Source of the DNA: Pontibacter pamirensis
Lineage (GTDB): Bacteria; Bacteroidota; Bacteroidia; Cytophagales; Hymenobacteraceae
Direction: 5' to 3'
DNA length: 64,000 nucleotides
Assembly (NCBI RefSeq): GCF_010015475.1
Contig: NZ_SSNI01000033.1
Location: forward strand, 1 to 64,000
The notes below the pieces were generated by a model. It saw only the letters and a list, made by a program, of their open reading frames with translations, had not been told where the DNA came from and ran no database searches. Shown piece after piece: positions 9,211 to 18,318 of this stretch (its first letter is position 1; each line of letters opens with the position of its first letter). The translations under genes and the position numbers were made by a program.

Positions 9211-9920
9211 CATCTCAAGGTCTTCACTTCAGTAGATAATCACCAGTGAGAGGTTATGTGTAGGATCCTTTGCTGAAAGCTATTGTGGATCTGAAAGCGA
9301 CAATACGCTATATCCACTAAAACAAAGGAGTTACGCTTGGGATACAAAGAAGCTTAGCGCCAGGTGCATGCTTACGCCCGGTGCTGGCAGGGTGAGCAGA
9401 GCTTGTCGATTCTGTAAAACAGCTACTTTCTGCAGACAATCATGCTGGCCTAGACCTTCCCATTTTTCCTGTAGCAAGCGTCGCTATGTTTTAAACAAAA
9501 GCAGCTTATTTATCTGAATTATGCTTGAGGGAGGGAGCGCTATGTTAAAATACCTTAATAAACTGGTAAAAAGCATCTCGGAAGAAAATTCTAAATACTA
9601 TTCCTTTGATCAATATTAAGCGTGAGTTAGTACTCACACTTTGTAAAACTGAATTATATACCCTGCAGTGGTCTAAGGCTGCTGTTTACGGAGGTACTTC
9701 TTTTTTTGCTCTACGGAAGGAAGGAACAGATTTTTCTTCGCTGTGTTCTTGCCTTGATTTCCCGCAATAGCAGATTGCCATCTGGTCTTTGGTTTACAGC
9801 GCTTGTTAACGCTGCAGGACATGTCTGAGCACTTTTCTGCAGCATGAACAGAAGGCAGTCGAAGATGTAATTGTTTACCCGGTTATTATTTGTAATGCAC
9901 AAACCTATACTGTTAACATA
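9211..9920. other. 710-bp intergenic region before the first SusC gene
   Basis: No convincing gene; a 63-codon minus frame near 9711-9902 shows no family features. An 11-bp match to the inverted end of the left-hand insertion sequence lies at 9326-9336. A 6-bp-arm palindrome (GTGAGT-TAGT-ACTCAC) at 9622-9637 is a candidate operator. The SusC promoter should lie in the last 100 bp. Confidence 0.5.
9622..9637. promoter_or_regulatory. Small palindrome, possible operator upstream of susC
   Basis: GTGAGT and ACTCAC form a perfect 6-bp dyad around a 4-bp centre, followed by AT-rich sequence, some 280 bp before the SusC start. Only symmetry supports it; no regulator is tied to it. Confidence 0.25.
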
Positions 9921-12900
9921 ATGAAAAGATCATCACATTATTTGCAAAGTATTGTGCTGGCATCGCTGCTGATAGGGTTTGGGCCTGTTGAGGCTCAAAC
10001 TGTGGCGTTTACAGTGCCTCGCTCGTCAGGGGCAGCTTATAGCCAGCCAGCCAACTTACCTCCCAAAGATGTTCTTGCAGAAGAGCAGATTAACAGACAA
10101 ACAGATGTTACCGTTACCGGTAAAGTAACAGGAGAAACCGGTGATGGGCTGCCTGGGGTTACTGTCATGCTAAAAGGTACCAACACAGGCGTTACCACTG
10201 ATGTAGATGGAAACTACCGGTTGAATGTTCCGAATGGCAACGGCACGTTAGTTTTATCTTATATCGGCTACGAAACGCAGGAGGTACCGGTAAACAACAG
10301 GGCTGCCATCAATATATCCTTAGCACCTGATACCGAAGCACTGGAAGAGGTAGTGGTTATAGGCTATGGTTCGCAAAAGAAACGGGAGGTTACCGGTGCT
10401 GTGGCGTCTGTAAAGCCTGAAGACTTTAACCAGGGAGCCGTAACAGATGCCATGCAGTTGGTGCAAGGTAAAGTAGCAGGACTTTCTGTTACCCGTACAA
10501 ATGGCGGCGACCCGACTTCTGGCCTCGAGATACGCCTGCGCGGTACTTCCAGCCTTACCAATTCAGGCCAGGCACCCCTCATTGTCGTGGATGGTATACC
10601 TGGTGGTAGTCTGGAAGCTATTTCTCCTGATGATATTGCTTCCATCGATATCCTGAAAGATGGTTCTGCGGCAGCTATCTACGGAACCCGGGGTACGAAC
10701 GGGGTTATACTGATTACCACCAAACAAGGAAAGAAGGGAGCCATGCAGGTCGCTTACTCAGGCAGAGCCTATACAGAGTCTACACTAAGGAAGGTTGAAG
10801 TTCTCAGTGCCGCAGAGTATAGGGAGATGAAAGAAAGGCTAAGCGTCACTCGTCCTGATGTTGCCGGCAGCATGATAGACTACGGTGCCTCTACTGACTG
10901 GTATGATGAGATTACCAGAACGCCACTTAGCCACCTGCATAACCTGTCCCTAAGCGGAGGAATGGAGAACACCACCTACCGGCTGTCCATGTTCTATGTG
11001 GATCATGAAGGAATTCTGCTTAACTCAAACAAAGAGGAGTACCGGGCCAACCTGAACATGAGTCAGCGTGCTCTAAATGATAAGCTGCAGTTTACAGCTC
11101 AGTTGGGGATGGCTAACTTCAAACAAAACCCTGTAGACTATAACGCCATGCGACAGGTTGTTCAGCGCAACCCGACGGAGCCGGTCTATAACGAGGACGG
11201 CAGTTTAACGGAGTCTATCGGCGCATGGCAGTATGACAATCCGGTGGGTGTCTTAACAGAGCGTGTACGGGACGATGCCGGGTCCAGGCTGTTCGGTAAC
11301 CTGGGGGTGAACTTAGACCTTACCGATGAACTACGAATCGGTATACTGGGTGGCCTGCAGACATACCGTGCGCAAAACGGATACTATGAGCCCAGTTATT
11401 CCTACCCACAGGAGTTGGCAAACCTGGGCGGTTTTGCCTCACGAAATTCGGAGGTCAGGACTACGGAGACACTTGAGTCCACAATAGAGTGGATGAAAAG
11501 CTTTTCTGAGCACAGCATAAACCTTATTGGCGGTTATTCTTTTCAGGAGTTCGGGGCCGAAGGGTTCAATGCCGGGAACAGTAATTTTATCACGGACGAC
11601 TTTGCCTACAATAACATCGGGTCAGGTACTTACTTAACCGATGGCAGGGCCAGCATGGACTCCTTCAAAAATGAGAGCCGTCTAGTGGGCTTTTTTGCCC
11701 GTGGTGCCTACAATTTCCGTGGGCGGTATTTCCTGTCTGCCAGCGTGCGACGCGAAGGGTCTTCTAAGTTTGGGGCAAATAACAAATGGGGTACATTCCC
11801 GGCTGTATCTGCCGGGTGGGATATAACACAGGAGGATTTCCTGAGCGGTGTTTCGACCCTGAACCTGTTGAAACTGCGTGCCGGTTACGGCGTGACAGGT
11901 AACCAGGGCATCGACCCTTACCTGTCGCTGCAGCGCTTGGGTGCATCAGGCCTCTTCTACTACAACGGAGAGTTTATCCCGGGGTATCAGCCTGTCAGCA
12001 ACCCTAACCCGAATCTGAAGTGGGAGACAAAGCATGAGTACAACGTAGGCCTGGACTGGGCTGTACTCGGGAACAGAATCAGCGGTACAGTTGACTGGTA
12101 TCTGCGTGATACCCGCGACCTGTTGCTCAACTATGATGTGCCAACTCCTCCAAACTTATTTACCTCCACTATTGCGAACGTAGGCTCGCTGCGCAATACA
12201 GGTATTGAGCTTACTATTAACGCCATTCCGGTGCAAACGGAAGGTTTCCAGTGGAGTGTAGACTTTAATATTGACCATCGCAGAAACAAACTGCTGTCGC
12301 TCTCCAACGAGTTTTACTCACTCGACTACAGAAACATCGGCGACATAGGCCCTCCGGGTATCAGTGCCTGGACGCACCAGTTGCGGGAAGGAGCCCCTCT
12401 GGGCATCATTCATGGATTGGTGTTTGAGGGTTTGACAGATGATGGACAATGGATTTACCGGGACTATGACCCTAGAACAGGGGAGTCAGACGATGAGATC
12501 AACATCGATGACAGAGCGGACATTGGCAACGGTATTCCGGATTACTACATGGGTTTAACCAACACATTCAAGTATGGCAACTTCGACCTGACGGTAATGG
12601 CCAGAGGTATGTTCGGGCATCAGATCATTAACACAAAGCGCATCTGGCATGATAACCCGAAGTTCCTGCCCCGTAACATCATGCGCTCCGCAATGGATTC
12701 CCAGCTTTGGGACGATCCGGATTTCTCGAGCTACTATGTGGAGGACGGTGACTTTGTTAAAATCGACAACATCACCCTGGGCTATAACCTGCCGCTGCAG
12801 AACAAGTGGATCAAGTCAAGCCGCTTTTACCTGACAGGCAACAACATGTTTGTGATAACAGGCTATCAGGGAGTTGACCCTGAAGTGGCGATTGGAGGGC

Positions 12901-12977
12901 TGGAGCCAGGAAGCGATAACAGGTTTGATTACCCAAGCACGCGCATGTACACAGCTGGCATTAATCTTATATTCTAA
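9921..12977 (+). CDS. SusC/RagA-family TonB-linked outer-membrane transporter
   Basis: A 1018-residue SusC-type transporter. After the signal peptide comes a carboxypeptidase-like domain (about 67-145, TVTGKVTGETGDGLPGVTVM), the TonB-box-like EEVVVIGYGSQKKREVTGAV, a plug domain with SIDILKDGSAAAIYGTRGTN, and a long barrel ending in MYTAGINLIF. These are the standard SusC signatures. It pulls oligosaccharides across the outer membrane together with the SusD-type lipoprotein encoded 13 bp downstream. Downstream genes for a fucosidase and a dehydrogenase suggest a fucose-containing glycan, which is an inference from position. Confidence 0.96.
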   Translation: MKRSSHYLQSIVLASLLIGFGPVEAQTVAFTVPRSSGAAYSQPANLPPKDVLAEEQINRQTDVTVTGKVTGETGDGLPGVTVMLKGTNTGVTTDVDGNYRLNVPNGNGTLVLSYIGYETQEVPVNNRAAINISLAPDTEALEEVVVIGYGSQKKREVTGAVASVKPEDFNQGAVTDAMQLVQGKVAGLSVTRTNGGDPTSGLEIRLRGTSSLTNSGQAPLIVVDGIPGGSLEAISPDDIASIDILKDGSAAAIYGTRGTNGVILITTKQGKKGAMQVAYSGRAYTESTLRKVEVLSAAEYREMKERLSVTRPDVAGSMIDYGASTDWYDEITRTPLSHLHNLSLSGGMENTTYRLSMFYVDHEGILLNSNKEEYRANLNMSQRALNDKLQFTAQLGMANFKQNPVDYNAMRQVVQRNPTEPVYNEDGSLTESIGAWQYDNPVGVLTERVRDDAGSRLFGNLGVNLDLTDELRIGILGGLQTYRAQNGYYEPSYSYPQELANLGGFASRNSEVRTTETLESTIEWMKSFSEHSINLIGGYSFQEFGAEGFNAGNSNFITDDFAYNNIGSGTYLTDGRASMDSFKNESRLVGFFARGAYNFRGRYFLSASVRREGSSKFGANNKWGTFPAVSAGWDITQEDFLSGVSTLNLLKLRAGYGVTGNQGIDPYLSLQRLGASGLFYYNGEFIPGYQPVSNPNPNLKWETKHEYNVGLDWAVLGNRISGTVDWYLRDTRDLLLNYDVPTPPNLFTSTIANVGSLRNTGIELTINAIPVQTEGFQWSVDFNIDHRRNKLLSLSNEFYSLDYRNIGDIGPPGISAWTHQLREGAPLGIIHGLVFEGLTDDGQWIYRDYDPRTGESDDEINIDDRADIGNGIPDYYMGLTNTFKYGNFDLTVMARGMFGHQIINTKRIWHDNPKFLPRNIMRSAMDSQLWDDPDFSSYYVEDGDFVKIDNITLGYNLPLQNKWIKSSRFYLTGNNMFVITGYQGVDPEVAIGGLEPGSDNRFDYPSTRMYTAGINLIF

Positions 12978-12990
12978 GAATCTGGAGATC

Positions 12991-14538
12991 ATGAAAAAGA
13001 AACTGTTTATAATATTGGCTTTAGCAGGCTTTAGCTCCTGCACAGACTTAGATGAAGAAGTTTACGATTCCATTATAAGCGATAACTTCTATCAGACAGA
13101 AAGACAGGCTCTGGCAGCAGCTGGCCCTGTATACTCTAACCTGAGGGCCTACCAGAACCCGGAAAGCGTCTGGGGGCTGAATACCTTTACCACAGATGAA
13201 ATCCTGCTCCCTACCAGGGGAAACAACTGGTACAACGGAGGTGTTTTCCAGCGCCTGCACCGGCAGGAGTGGAACCCGTCGGAGGGATTCATCAACAACT
13301 CCTGGGTCTTTGTCTTTAACAACATCAACACCTGTAATCGGCTCCTCTTTCAGTTCGAGAAAATCGAGAACAAAAGCGATGCCCTGGTAGCCGTTATGAA
13401 AGAGATCAGGGGGATGCGCGCGTTCTACTACTTTATCGGGATGGACCTTTTCGGCAACATTCCAATTGTAGACCAGTTTGATGTTCCCGCTGATTATGCG
13501 CCTGCTAATCAACCCCGGGAAGAGGTCTTCAGGTTTATTGAAAGTGAGCTTTTAGCCGTAATACCTGAGCTGCCTGTGGCCATGGACATGACTACGTATG
13601 GCCGTTTCCACCGCTGGGCAGCCTATGCCACACTGGCGAAACTATATCTTAATGCCGAGGTGTATACCGGGCAGCCTATGTGGGATGAGTGTATAGAGGC
13701 CTGTGACGCCATCATCAACTCCGGCGAATTCCAGCTATCCAGCGATTTCTACTCCAACTTTGCCGTGCAGAACGAGGGGTCGCAGGAGAATATCTTCGTG
13801 ATTCCGTTTGATGTGAACCTGCCGCAGGATTGGGGAAGCGGCGGTATCACCTCCCGCATGTTCTCGCATTACCTCTGGACACTGCACGGGAACGGTACTA
13901 GGGCGTTCAACACCCAGCAAGGCGGCTGGAATGGCTTTGCAGCGGTTCCTTCCTTTTACACATCCTATGACCCTGAAGATGCCCGCCGTAATGTGTGGCT
14001 CGTGGGTCAACAGTATTCCTCCAGCGGTGAAATACTTTACAATACACAGGAAATGGCCGGAACACCTCTCGTCTACACAGTGGAGATAAACTCTCTTGAG
14101 CAAGCCCAGGAAAATGAAGGGGCTCGCTTGGCGAAGTACGACTACACAGGGGCAGAGAATTTCACGATGTCAAATGATTACGTTCTTTTCCGCTATGCCG
14201 ATATCCTTCTGATGAAGGCGGAGGCCCTTATGCGCAAAAACGGAGGTGCTACACCCGAGGCGGTGGAACTGGTCAACATGGTACGGTCCCGCGCGTTCCA
14301 GGGGAATGATGATAAGTTGTATACCATGGGAACACTCACGCTAGATGCGCTTTTAGCAGAACGGGGCTGGGAGTTTGCTGGGGAAGGGTGGCGCAGGAAT
14401 GACCTGATACGTTTCGGTGAGTTTACCGAGCCATGGCAGTTCAAACCAAACACGACACCAGCTACCAGAACTATTTTCCCGATACCACAGGCACAGCTAA
14501 ATGCCAATCCTAACCTGGTACAAAATCCAGGCTATTAA
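12991..14538 (+). CDS. RagB/SusD-family glycan-binding lipoprotein
   Basis: A 515-residue lipoprotein starting at ATG 12991, 13 bp after the SusC stop; a longer in-frame extension overlapping susC is unlikely because MKKKLFIILALAGFSSC is a classic lipoprotein signal with the lipidated cysteine at about residue 17. The N-terminal helical part shows DNFYQTERQALAAAGPVYSN, a TPR-like region follows with EIRGMRAFYYFIGMDLFGNI, and the C-terminus has the SusD blocks VLFRYADILLMKAEAL, LLAERGWEFAGEGWRRNDLIR and NPGY. It caps the SusC pore and binds the glycan at the cell surface. Confidence 0.95.
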   Translation: MKKKLFIILALAGFSSCTDLDEEVYDSIISDNFYQTERQALAAAGPVYSNLRAYQNPESVWGLNTFTTDEILLPTRGNNWYNGGVFQRLHRQEWNPSEGFINNSWVFVFNNINTCNRLLFQFEKIENKSDALVAVMKEIRGMRAFYYFIGMDLFGNIPIVDQFDVPADYAPANQPREEVFRFIESELLAVIPELPVAMDMTTYGRFHRWAAYATLAKLYLNAEVYTGQPMWDECIEACDAIINSGEFQLSSDFYSNFAVQNEGSQENIFVIPFDVNLPQDWGSGGITSRMFSHYLWTLHGNGTRAFNTQQGGWNGFAAVPSFYTSYDPEDARRNVWLVGQQYSSSGEILYNTQEMAGTPLVYTVEINSLEQAQENEGARLAKYDYTGAENFTMSNDYVLFRYADILLMKAEALMRKNGGATPEAVELVNMVRSRAFQGNDDKLYTMGTLTLDALLAERGWEFAGEGWRRNDLIRFGEFTEPWQFKPNTTPATRTIFPIPQAQLNANPNLVQNPGY

Positions 14539-14555
14539 CAGCATATTGAAGTGTA

Positions 14556-14590
14556 AAGGGCTGTCTTACTTTCTAAGACAGCCCTTGCCT
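14556..14590 (+). terminator. Terminator after the first SusC/SusD pair
   Basis: A perfect 13-bp stem (14556-14568 with 14574-14586) with a 5-nt loop starts 18 bp after the SusD stop. The following tract is T-poor (GCCTTGC), so it may be leaky and allow read-through into the fucosidase gene. Confidence 0.7.
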
Positions 14591-14664
14591 TGCATGTATA
14601 TCTACCAAAACTGCTGGGACACTTATTTAAGACGGGCTTTTTGTCCTGCAAAATTCACACACTT

Positions 14665-16182
14665 ATGAGAAACACTGTTATCGCTTTAAGCCTTGCGGCG
14701 GGTTTATTTGTTGGAGGCTGTACAAGCTCTAAACCTTCTGCGAGTGCTCCTGCGCCTACTACCTACACACCGGACTGGACTTCCCTGGCACAGTACAATG
14801 AGCAGCCGGAGTGGTTTAAGGATGCTAAATTTGGTGTCTATTTCCATTGGGGTATTTTGTCCGTGCCAGCCTTTGCCAACGATTGGTACCCACGCAACAT
14901 GCACGTGGTAGGCACACCTGAATACCAGCACCACCTGGAAACGTATGGGCATCCCTCCAAATTCGGATACCATGATTTTGTGCCTATGTTTAAAGCTGAG
15001 AAGTTTGATGCCGAGGAGTGGGCCGAATTGTTTCAAAAGGCCGGTGCACGGTTTGCCGGTCCTATGGCAGAGCACCATGAAGGCTTTTCGATGTGGGCAA
15101 GTAAGGTTACTCCCTGGAACGTGAAAGACATGGGACCTAAACGGGACGTGATGGCTGAACTGGAGAAAGCAATCCATGGCCGGGGCATGAAGCTGATGAC
15201 CACTTTCCATATGGCCCGGAATCTTCAGCTTTATGCAGATAACCCAGAGGCGAAAACAGACAAGAGTTACTTTCCTTACGAGGCGGATATGTCTACTTCC
15301 TCTACAGATCCGAAACTGAGAATGCTCTACGGAAACCTTCCGGCGGAGGAGTTCTATCAGAACTGGAAAGCCAAGTTATCGGAGGTAATTGACAACTACA
15401 GCCCTGATATTATTTATTTTGACGGCATGGAAGGTAAGATTCCTGAAAAGTATAAGCAGGAGTTCGTGGCGCATTACTTTAACAAAGCTAACGAGCAGGG
15501 AAAGCAGGTTGTGATCACGCACAAAAGCGACGATTTTCCGGACGAGGTCAGCATCAAAGACTTTGAAAAGGGGCGGATGAATGAGATTACCCCCGATACT
15601 TGGTTAACTGATGAAACGATAAGTACGGGCAGCTGGAGTTATACAAATGATTTGCAGCTAAAGCCTACTGCTGATATTATTCATGTACTAGCAGACATTG
15701 TGAGCAAAAACGGTGTGATGGTGCTGAACATCTCTCCGAAAGCAGATGGCGAAATACCACAGGACCAGCAGCAGGTACTGCTGCAAATAGGAGACTGGTT
15801 GAATGAGCACGGCGAAGCAATATACGCGACGCGTCTTTGGGTGGTGTATGGAGAAGGGCCAACAAAACTGGAAAAAGCCGGTCATTTTTTGCCTGTTGTG
15901 AAATACACGCCACAGGATGTCCGGTACACCACGAAAGGCAATACCATTTATGCCATTGTACTTGGTTGGCCCGGAGGCAACCAGCAGGTGCTGCTGGAGT
16001 CTTTCGCGAAAGACAAGCTGAAAGGAAACCTGAAAATAAAGCGTGTCTCTATGCTTGGCTCGAGGGATAAAATAAAACATAACTGGCAGGACAACGGACT
16101 CACCCTGACAACACCATCTGAAAAGGTGAATGACATGGCTGTGGTTTTCAAAATAGAAACTAAGGGAAAAGCTGAATTGTAA
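14665..16182 (+). CDS. GH29 alpha-L-fucosidase, lipoprotein
   Basis: A 505-residue family 29 fucosidase. I start it at ATG 14665, which gives a lipoprotein signal with cysteine at residue 19 (LAAGLFVGGC); the longer frame has no such signal. GH29 motifs: WFKDAKFGVYFHWG (about 50-62), AEHHEGFSMW (about 135-144, the family's KHHDGF block) and the nucleophile Asp253 in DIIYFDG. It removes alpha-linked L-fucose from glycans in the periplasm or at the surface. The terminator after susD and the following convergent AraC gene (2 bp away) suggest it is transcribed alone or by read-through. Linkage preference (GH29 subfamily) cannot be read reliably. Confidence 0.93.
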   Translation: MRNTVIALSLAAGLFVGGCTSSKPSASAPAPTTYTPDWTSLAQYNEQPEWFKDAKFGVYFHWGILSVPAFANDWYPRNMHVVGTPEYQHHLETYGHPSKFGYHDFVPMFKAEKFDAEEWAELFQKAGARFAGPMAEHHEGFSMWASKVTPWNVKDMGPKRDVMAELEKAIHGRGMKLMTTFHMARNLQLYADNPEAKTDKSYFPYEADMSTSSTDPKLRMLYGNLPAEEFYQNWKAKLSEVIDNYSPDIIYFDGMEGKIPEKYKQEFVAHYFNKANEQGKQVVITHKSDDFPDEVSIKDFEKGRMNEITPDTWLTDETISTGSWSYTNDLQLKPTADIIHVLADIVSKNGVMVLNISPKADGEIPQDQQQVLLQIGDWLNEHGEAIYATRLWVVYGEGPTKLEKAGHFLPVVKYTPQDVRYTTKGNTIYAIVLGWPGGNQQVLLESFAKDKLKGNLKIKRVSMLGSRDKIKHNWQDNGLTLTTPSEKVNDMAVVFKIETKGKAEL

Positions 16183-16184
16183 AC

Positions 16185-17060
16185 TCAGGCCTCCACTTTC
16201 AGGTACTCGTTCTGGTAAGTTTGCGGGGTTTTACCCATAATTTGCTTAAAGTTCTTATGGAAGCAACTGAAGTTGTTGAACCCGCTTTCGAAGCAAAGCT
16301 GTTTGATGCTCATTTTGTCGTCAACCAGTAGCTTACAGGCGTAGCCCACTCGTATCTCCGTCAGAAACTGAGAGTAAGTTTTGCCGGTTCGGTCTTTGAA
16401 GTAGCGGCAAAACGAATTGGGAGTCATGCCGGCGGTGTCGGCAATTTCTTCGAGGGGTATTTTTCTCTTAAAGTGGGAGAGGGTGTGCTCATAGATGGCG
16501 TTGATGCGCTCATTTTCTGCATCGGAAAGGTCTGCCTGGAAGCCCAAAGAGGAAAGCAGCGTCAGTTCGTCTTGCTCCGCAATGGCCAGGAGGCACTTTA
16601 GCAGGGCGATCATCCGGTATACGCCTGTTGTCTGATGTGCTTTACGCATCAGCCTGCTCACCTTTTTGCCTGCCACACCCGTAACCATAATTCCTCTCCG
16701 GGCTTTGTCCAGCAACACTTTTAGCTGCTTGTTTTCTGGCAGGTTGAGGAAGCGGTCTCCCCAGAAGTTCTCTTTAAAGTGGATGGTAGTGGAATAGGCG
16801 ACGGAGTTGTCTCTGTCGTGCAGGTATATATCATCGAAGCGCCAGTAGTGCGGCAGATTAGCGCCCACCAGCACAATATCGTCAGGGCCAAACCGCATGA
16901 TGCTATCACCGACAAACTGCAGGCCATGGCCCTTATGGAAGTGAATCAATTCCACTTCAGGGTGGAAATGCCACCTGTTGTTCATATAGGGGATGATGTT
17001 ATGGCGAATGCAAAAAGAGTTCGTCGGTTCTGTGGCAACCTTGAGTAGCTGGGGTTTCAT
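16185..17060 (-). CDS. AraC-family regulator with cupin-like sensor
   Basis: A 291-residue AraC/XylS regulator. The N-terminal half is a cupin-type sensor (RWHFHPEVELIHFHKGHG, metal- or sugar-binding-like histidines). The C-terminal double helix-turn-helix includes LEEIADTAGMTPNSFCRYFK and KQLCFESGFNNFSCFHKNFK followed by GKTPQTYQNEY. It converges on the fucosidase gene and diverges from the zinc dehydrogenase gene 88 bp away, so it probably controls the dehydrogenase operon, the fucosidase, or both, in response to a sugar. That assignment rests on position. Confidence 0.92.
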   Translation of the reverse strand: MKPQLLKVATEPTNSFCIRHNIIPYMNNRWHFHPEVELIHFHKGHGLQFVGDSIMRFGPDDIVLVGANLPHYWRFDDIYLHDRDNSVAYSTTIHFKENFWGDRFLNLPENKQLKVLLDKARRGIMVTGVAGKKVSRLMRKAHQTTGVYRMIALLKCLLAIAEQDELTLLSSLGFQADLSDAENERINAIYEHTLSHFKRKIPLEEIADTAGMTPNSFCRYFKDRTGKTYSQFLTEIRVGYACKLLVDDKMSIKQLCFESGFNNFSCFHKNFKQIMGKTPQTYQNEYLKVEA

Positions 17061-17148
17061 CTTATTTGTATGCTATACTTGCTTAAAAATAAGCTTTATT
17101 AGAATATAATACCATTATAATCAGGTAATTCCTGTGTGAAAACAAGTT

Positions 17149-18168
17149 ATGATGAGAAAATCAGTATGTACTACTCCCGGCAAGTTTGAATATGTGCACA
17201 CAGAAAAGCCAGATTTAACAGAAGGCAATGCTATTATAAGAATTAAACGAATTGGAGTCTGCGGTACCGACCTTCATGCCTTTGAGGGTACGCAGCCATA
17301 CTTTGAGTATCCGCGTGTTTTGGGACACGAGCTGGCAGGAGAACTGGATGCTTTTGACAGTGCCCCAAGTTTCAAAAAAGGAGAGGCGGTAACTTTTATT
17401 CCTTACTTCCACTGTGGCGGCTGTATTGCCTGCCGCTCCGATAAACCTAATTGCTGCACAAGTTTACAAGTATGTTGGGTGCATATAGATGGCGGCATGG
17501 CAGAATACCTTTCTGTACCTTCCTATGCACTTGTACATGGGGGCAGTTTATCCTACGATGCCTTGGCGCTCGTGGAGCCGCTGGCCATAGTAGCACATGG
17601 CGTCAGGAGGGCCGGTATAAAGCCCGGAGAGTTTACGTTAGTGGTAGGCGCCGGGCCCATTGGCTTAGGGATAATGGAGCTCGGGCGCATCGCTGGAGCC
17701 ACCGTTATTGCGATGGATATAAATGAAGCGCGTCTTGCTTTCGCTAAAGAAAAACTAAGGCTGCCTTATACCATTAAGATCACCGACCCTCATGTAACAG
17801 AGCAGCTACTGCATATCACGAATGGTGACATGCCCACTGTTGTGATAGATGCTACGGGAAACCTGAAAGCAATCAACAACTCTTTTCAGTATCTGGCACA
17901 TGGCGGCAGGTATGTACTGGTCGGCTTGCAGAGAGGGGAGGTATGCTTCAGCCATCCTGAATTTCATAAGCGTGAAGCTACCTTAATGAGCAGCCGCAAT
18001 GCCAATCGCGAAATTTTTGCGAAGGTAATTTCATCGATGGAAAGAGGTTTAATTGAACCTGAAACATACATTACGCATCGGGTGAAATTTGATCAGGTTC
18101 AACAAGACTTTGCAAGCTGGCCTCAACCTGAAACCGTATTTATAAAAGCAATGATTGAAATGGACTGA
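17149..18168 (+). CDS. Zinc-dependent medium-chain dehydrogenase, sugar or sugar-acid type
   Basis: A 339-residue MDR-family dehydrogenase. Catalytic-zinc motifs are RIGVCGTDLHAFEG and LGHELAGE, the structural-zinc lobe is CGGCIACRSDKPNCC, and the Rossmann nucleotide-binding motif is VVGAGPIGLG near residue 167, with an acidic residue at MDINEARL that favours NAD over NADP. It resembles L-threonine/sorbitol/galactitol-type enzymes. The neighbours (GH29 fucosidase upstream, UxaA-type dehydratase downstream) point to oxidation of L-fucose or of the 2-keto-3-deoxy acid formed later in that pathway; this is inference. Two ATG codons are present at 17149 and 17152. Confidence 0.88.
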   Translation: MMRKSVCTTPGKFEYVHTEKPDLTEGNAIIRIKRIGVCGTDLHAFEGTQPYFEYPRVLGHELAGELDAFDSAPSFKKGEAVTFIPYFHCGGCIACRSDKPNCCTSLQVCWVHIDGGMAEYLSVPSYALVHGGSLSYDALALVEPLAIVAHGVRRAGIKPGEFTLVVGAGPIGLGIMELGRIAGATVIAMDINEARLAFAKEKLRLPYTIKITDPHVTEQLLHITNGDMPTVVIDATGNLKAINNSFQYLAHGGRYVLVGLQRGEVCFSHPEFHKREATLMSSRNANREIFAKVISSMERGLIEPETYITHRVKFDQVQQDFASWPQPETVFIKAMIEMD

Positions 18169-18318
18169 CAGTATACGCTTGGCTGTCGCAACTGAAGCAG
18201 TGGATGCAGTTTAGCTCCAGGCAAACCCTGGCAATTTTAGAACTTATGCCATTGGATGGAGGCTGGCTAACCAGCGGCACGATTAGGTAACAAACGAAAA
18301 AGAAAATATTAATCAGAG

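Noticed and set aside
12874..12990. N-terminal extension of the first SusD gene into susC
   Set aside because: ATG 12991 begins a standard lipoprotein signal and lies 13 bp after the susC stop, so the overlap is not needed.
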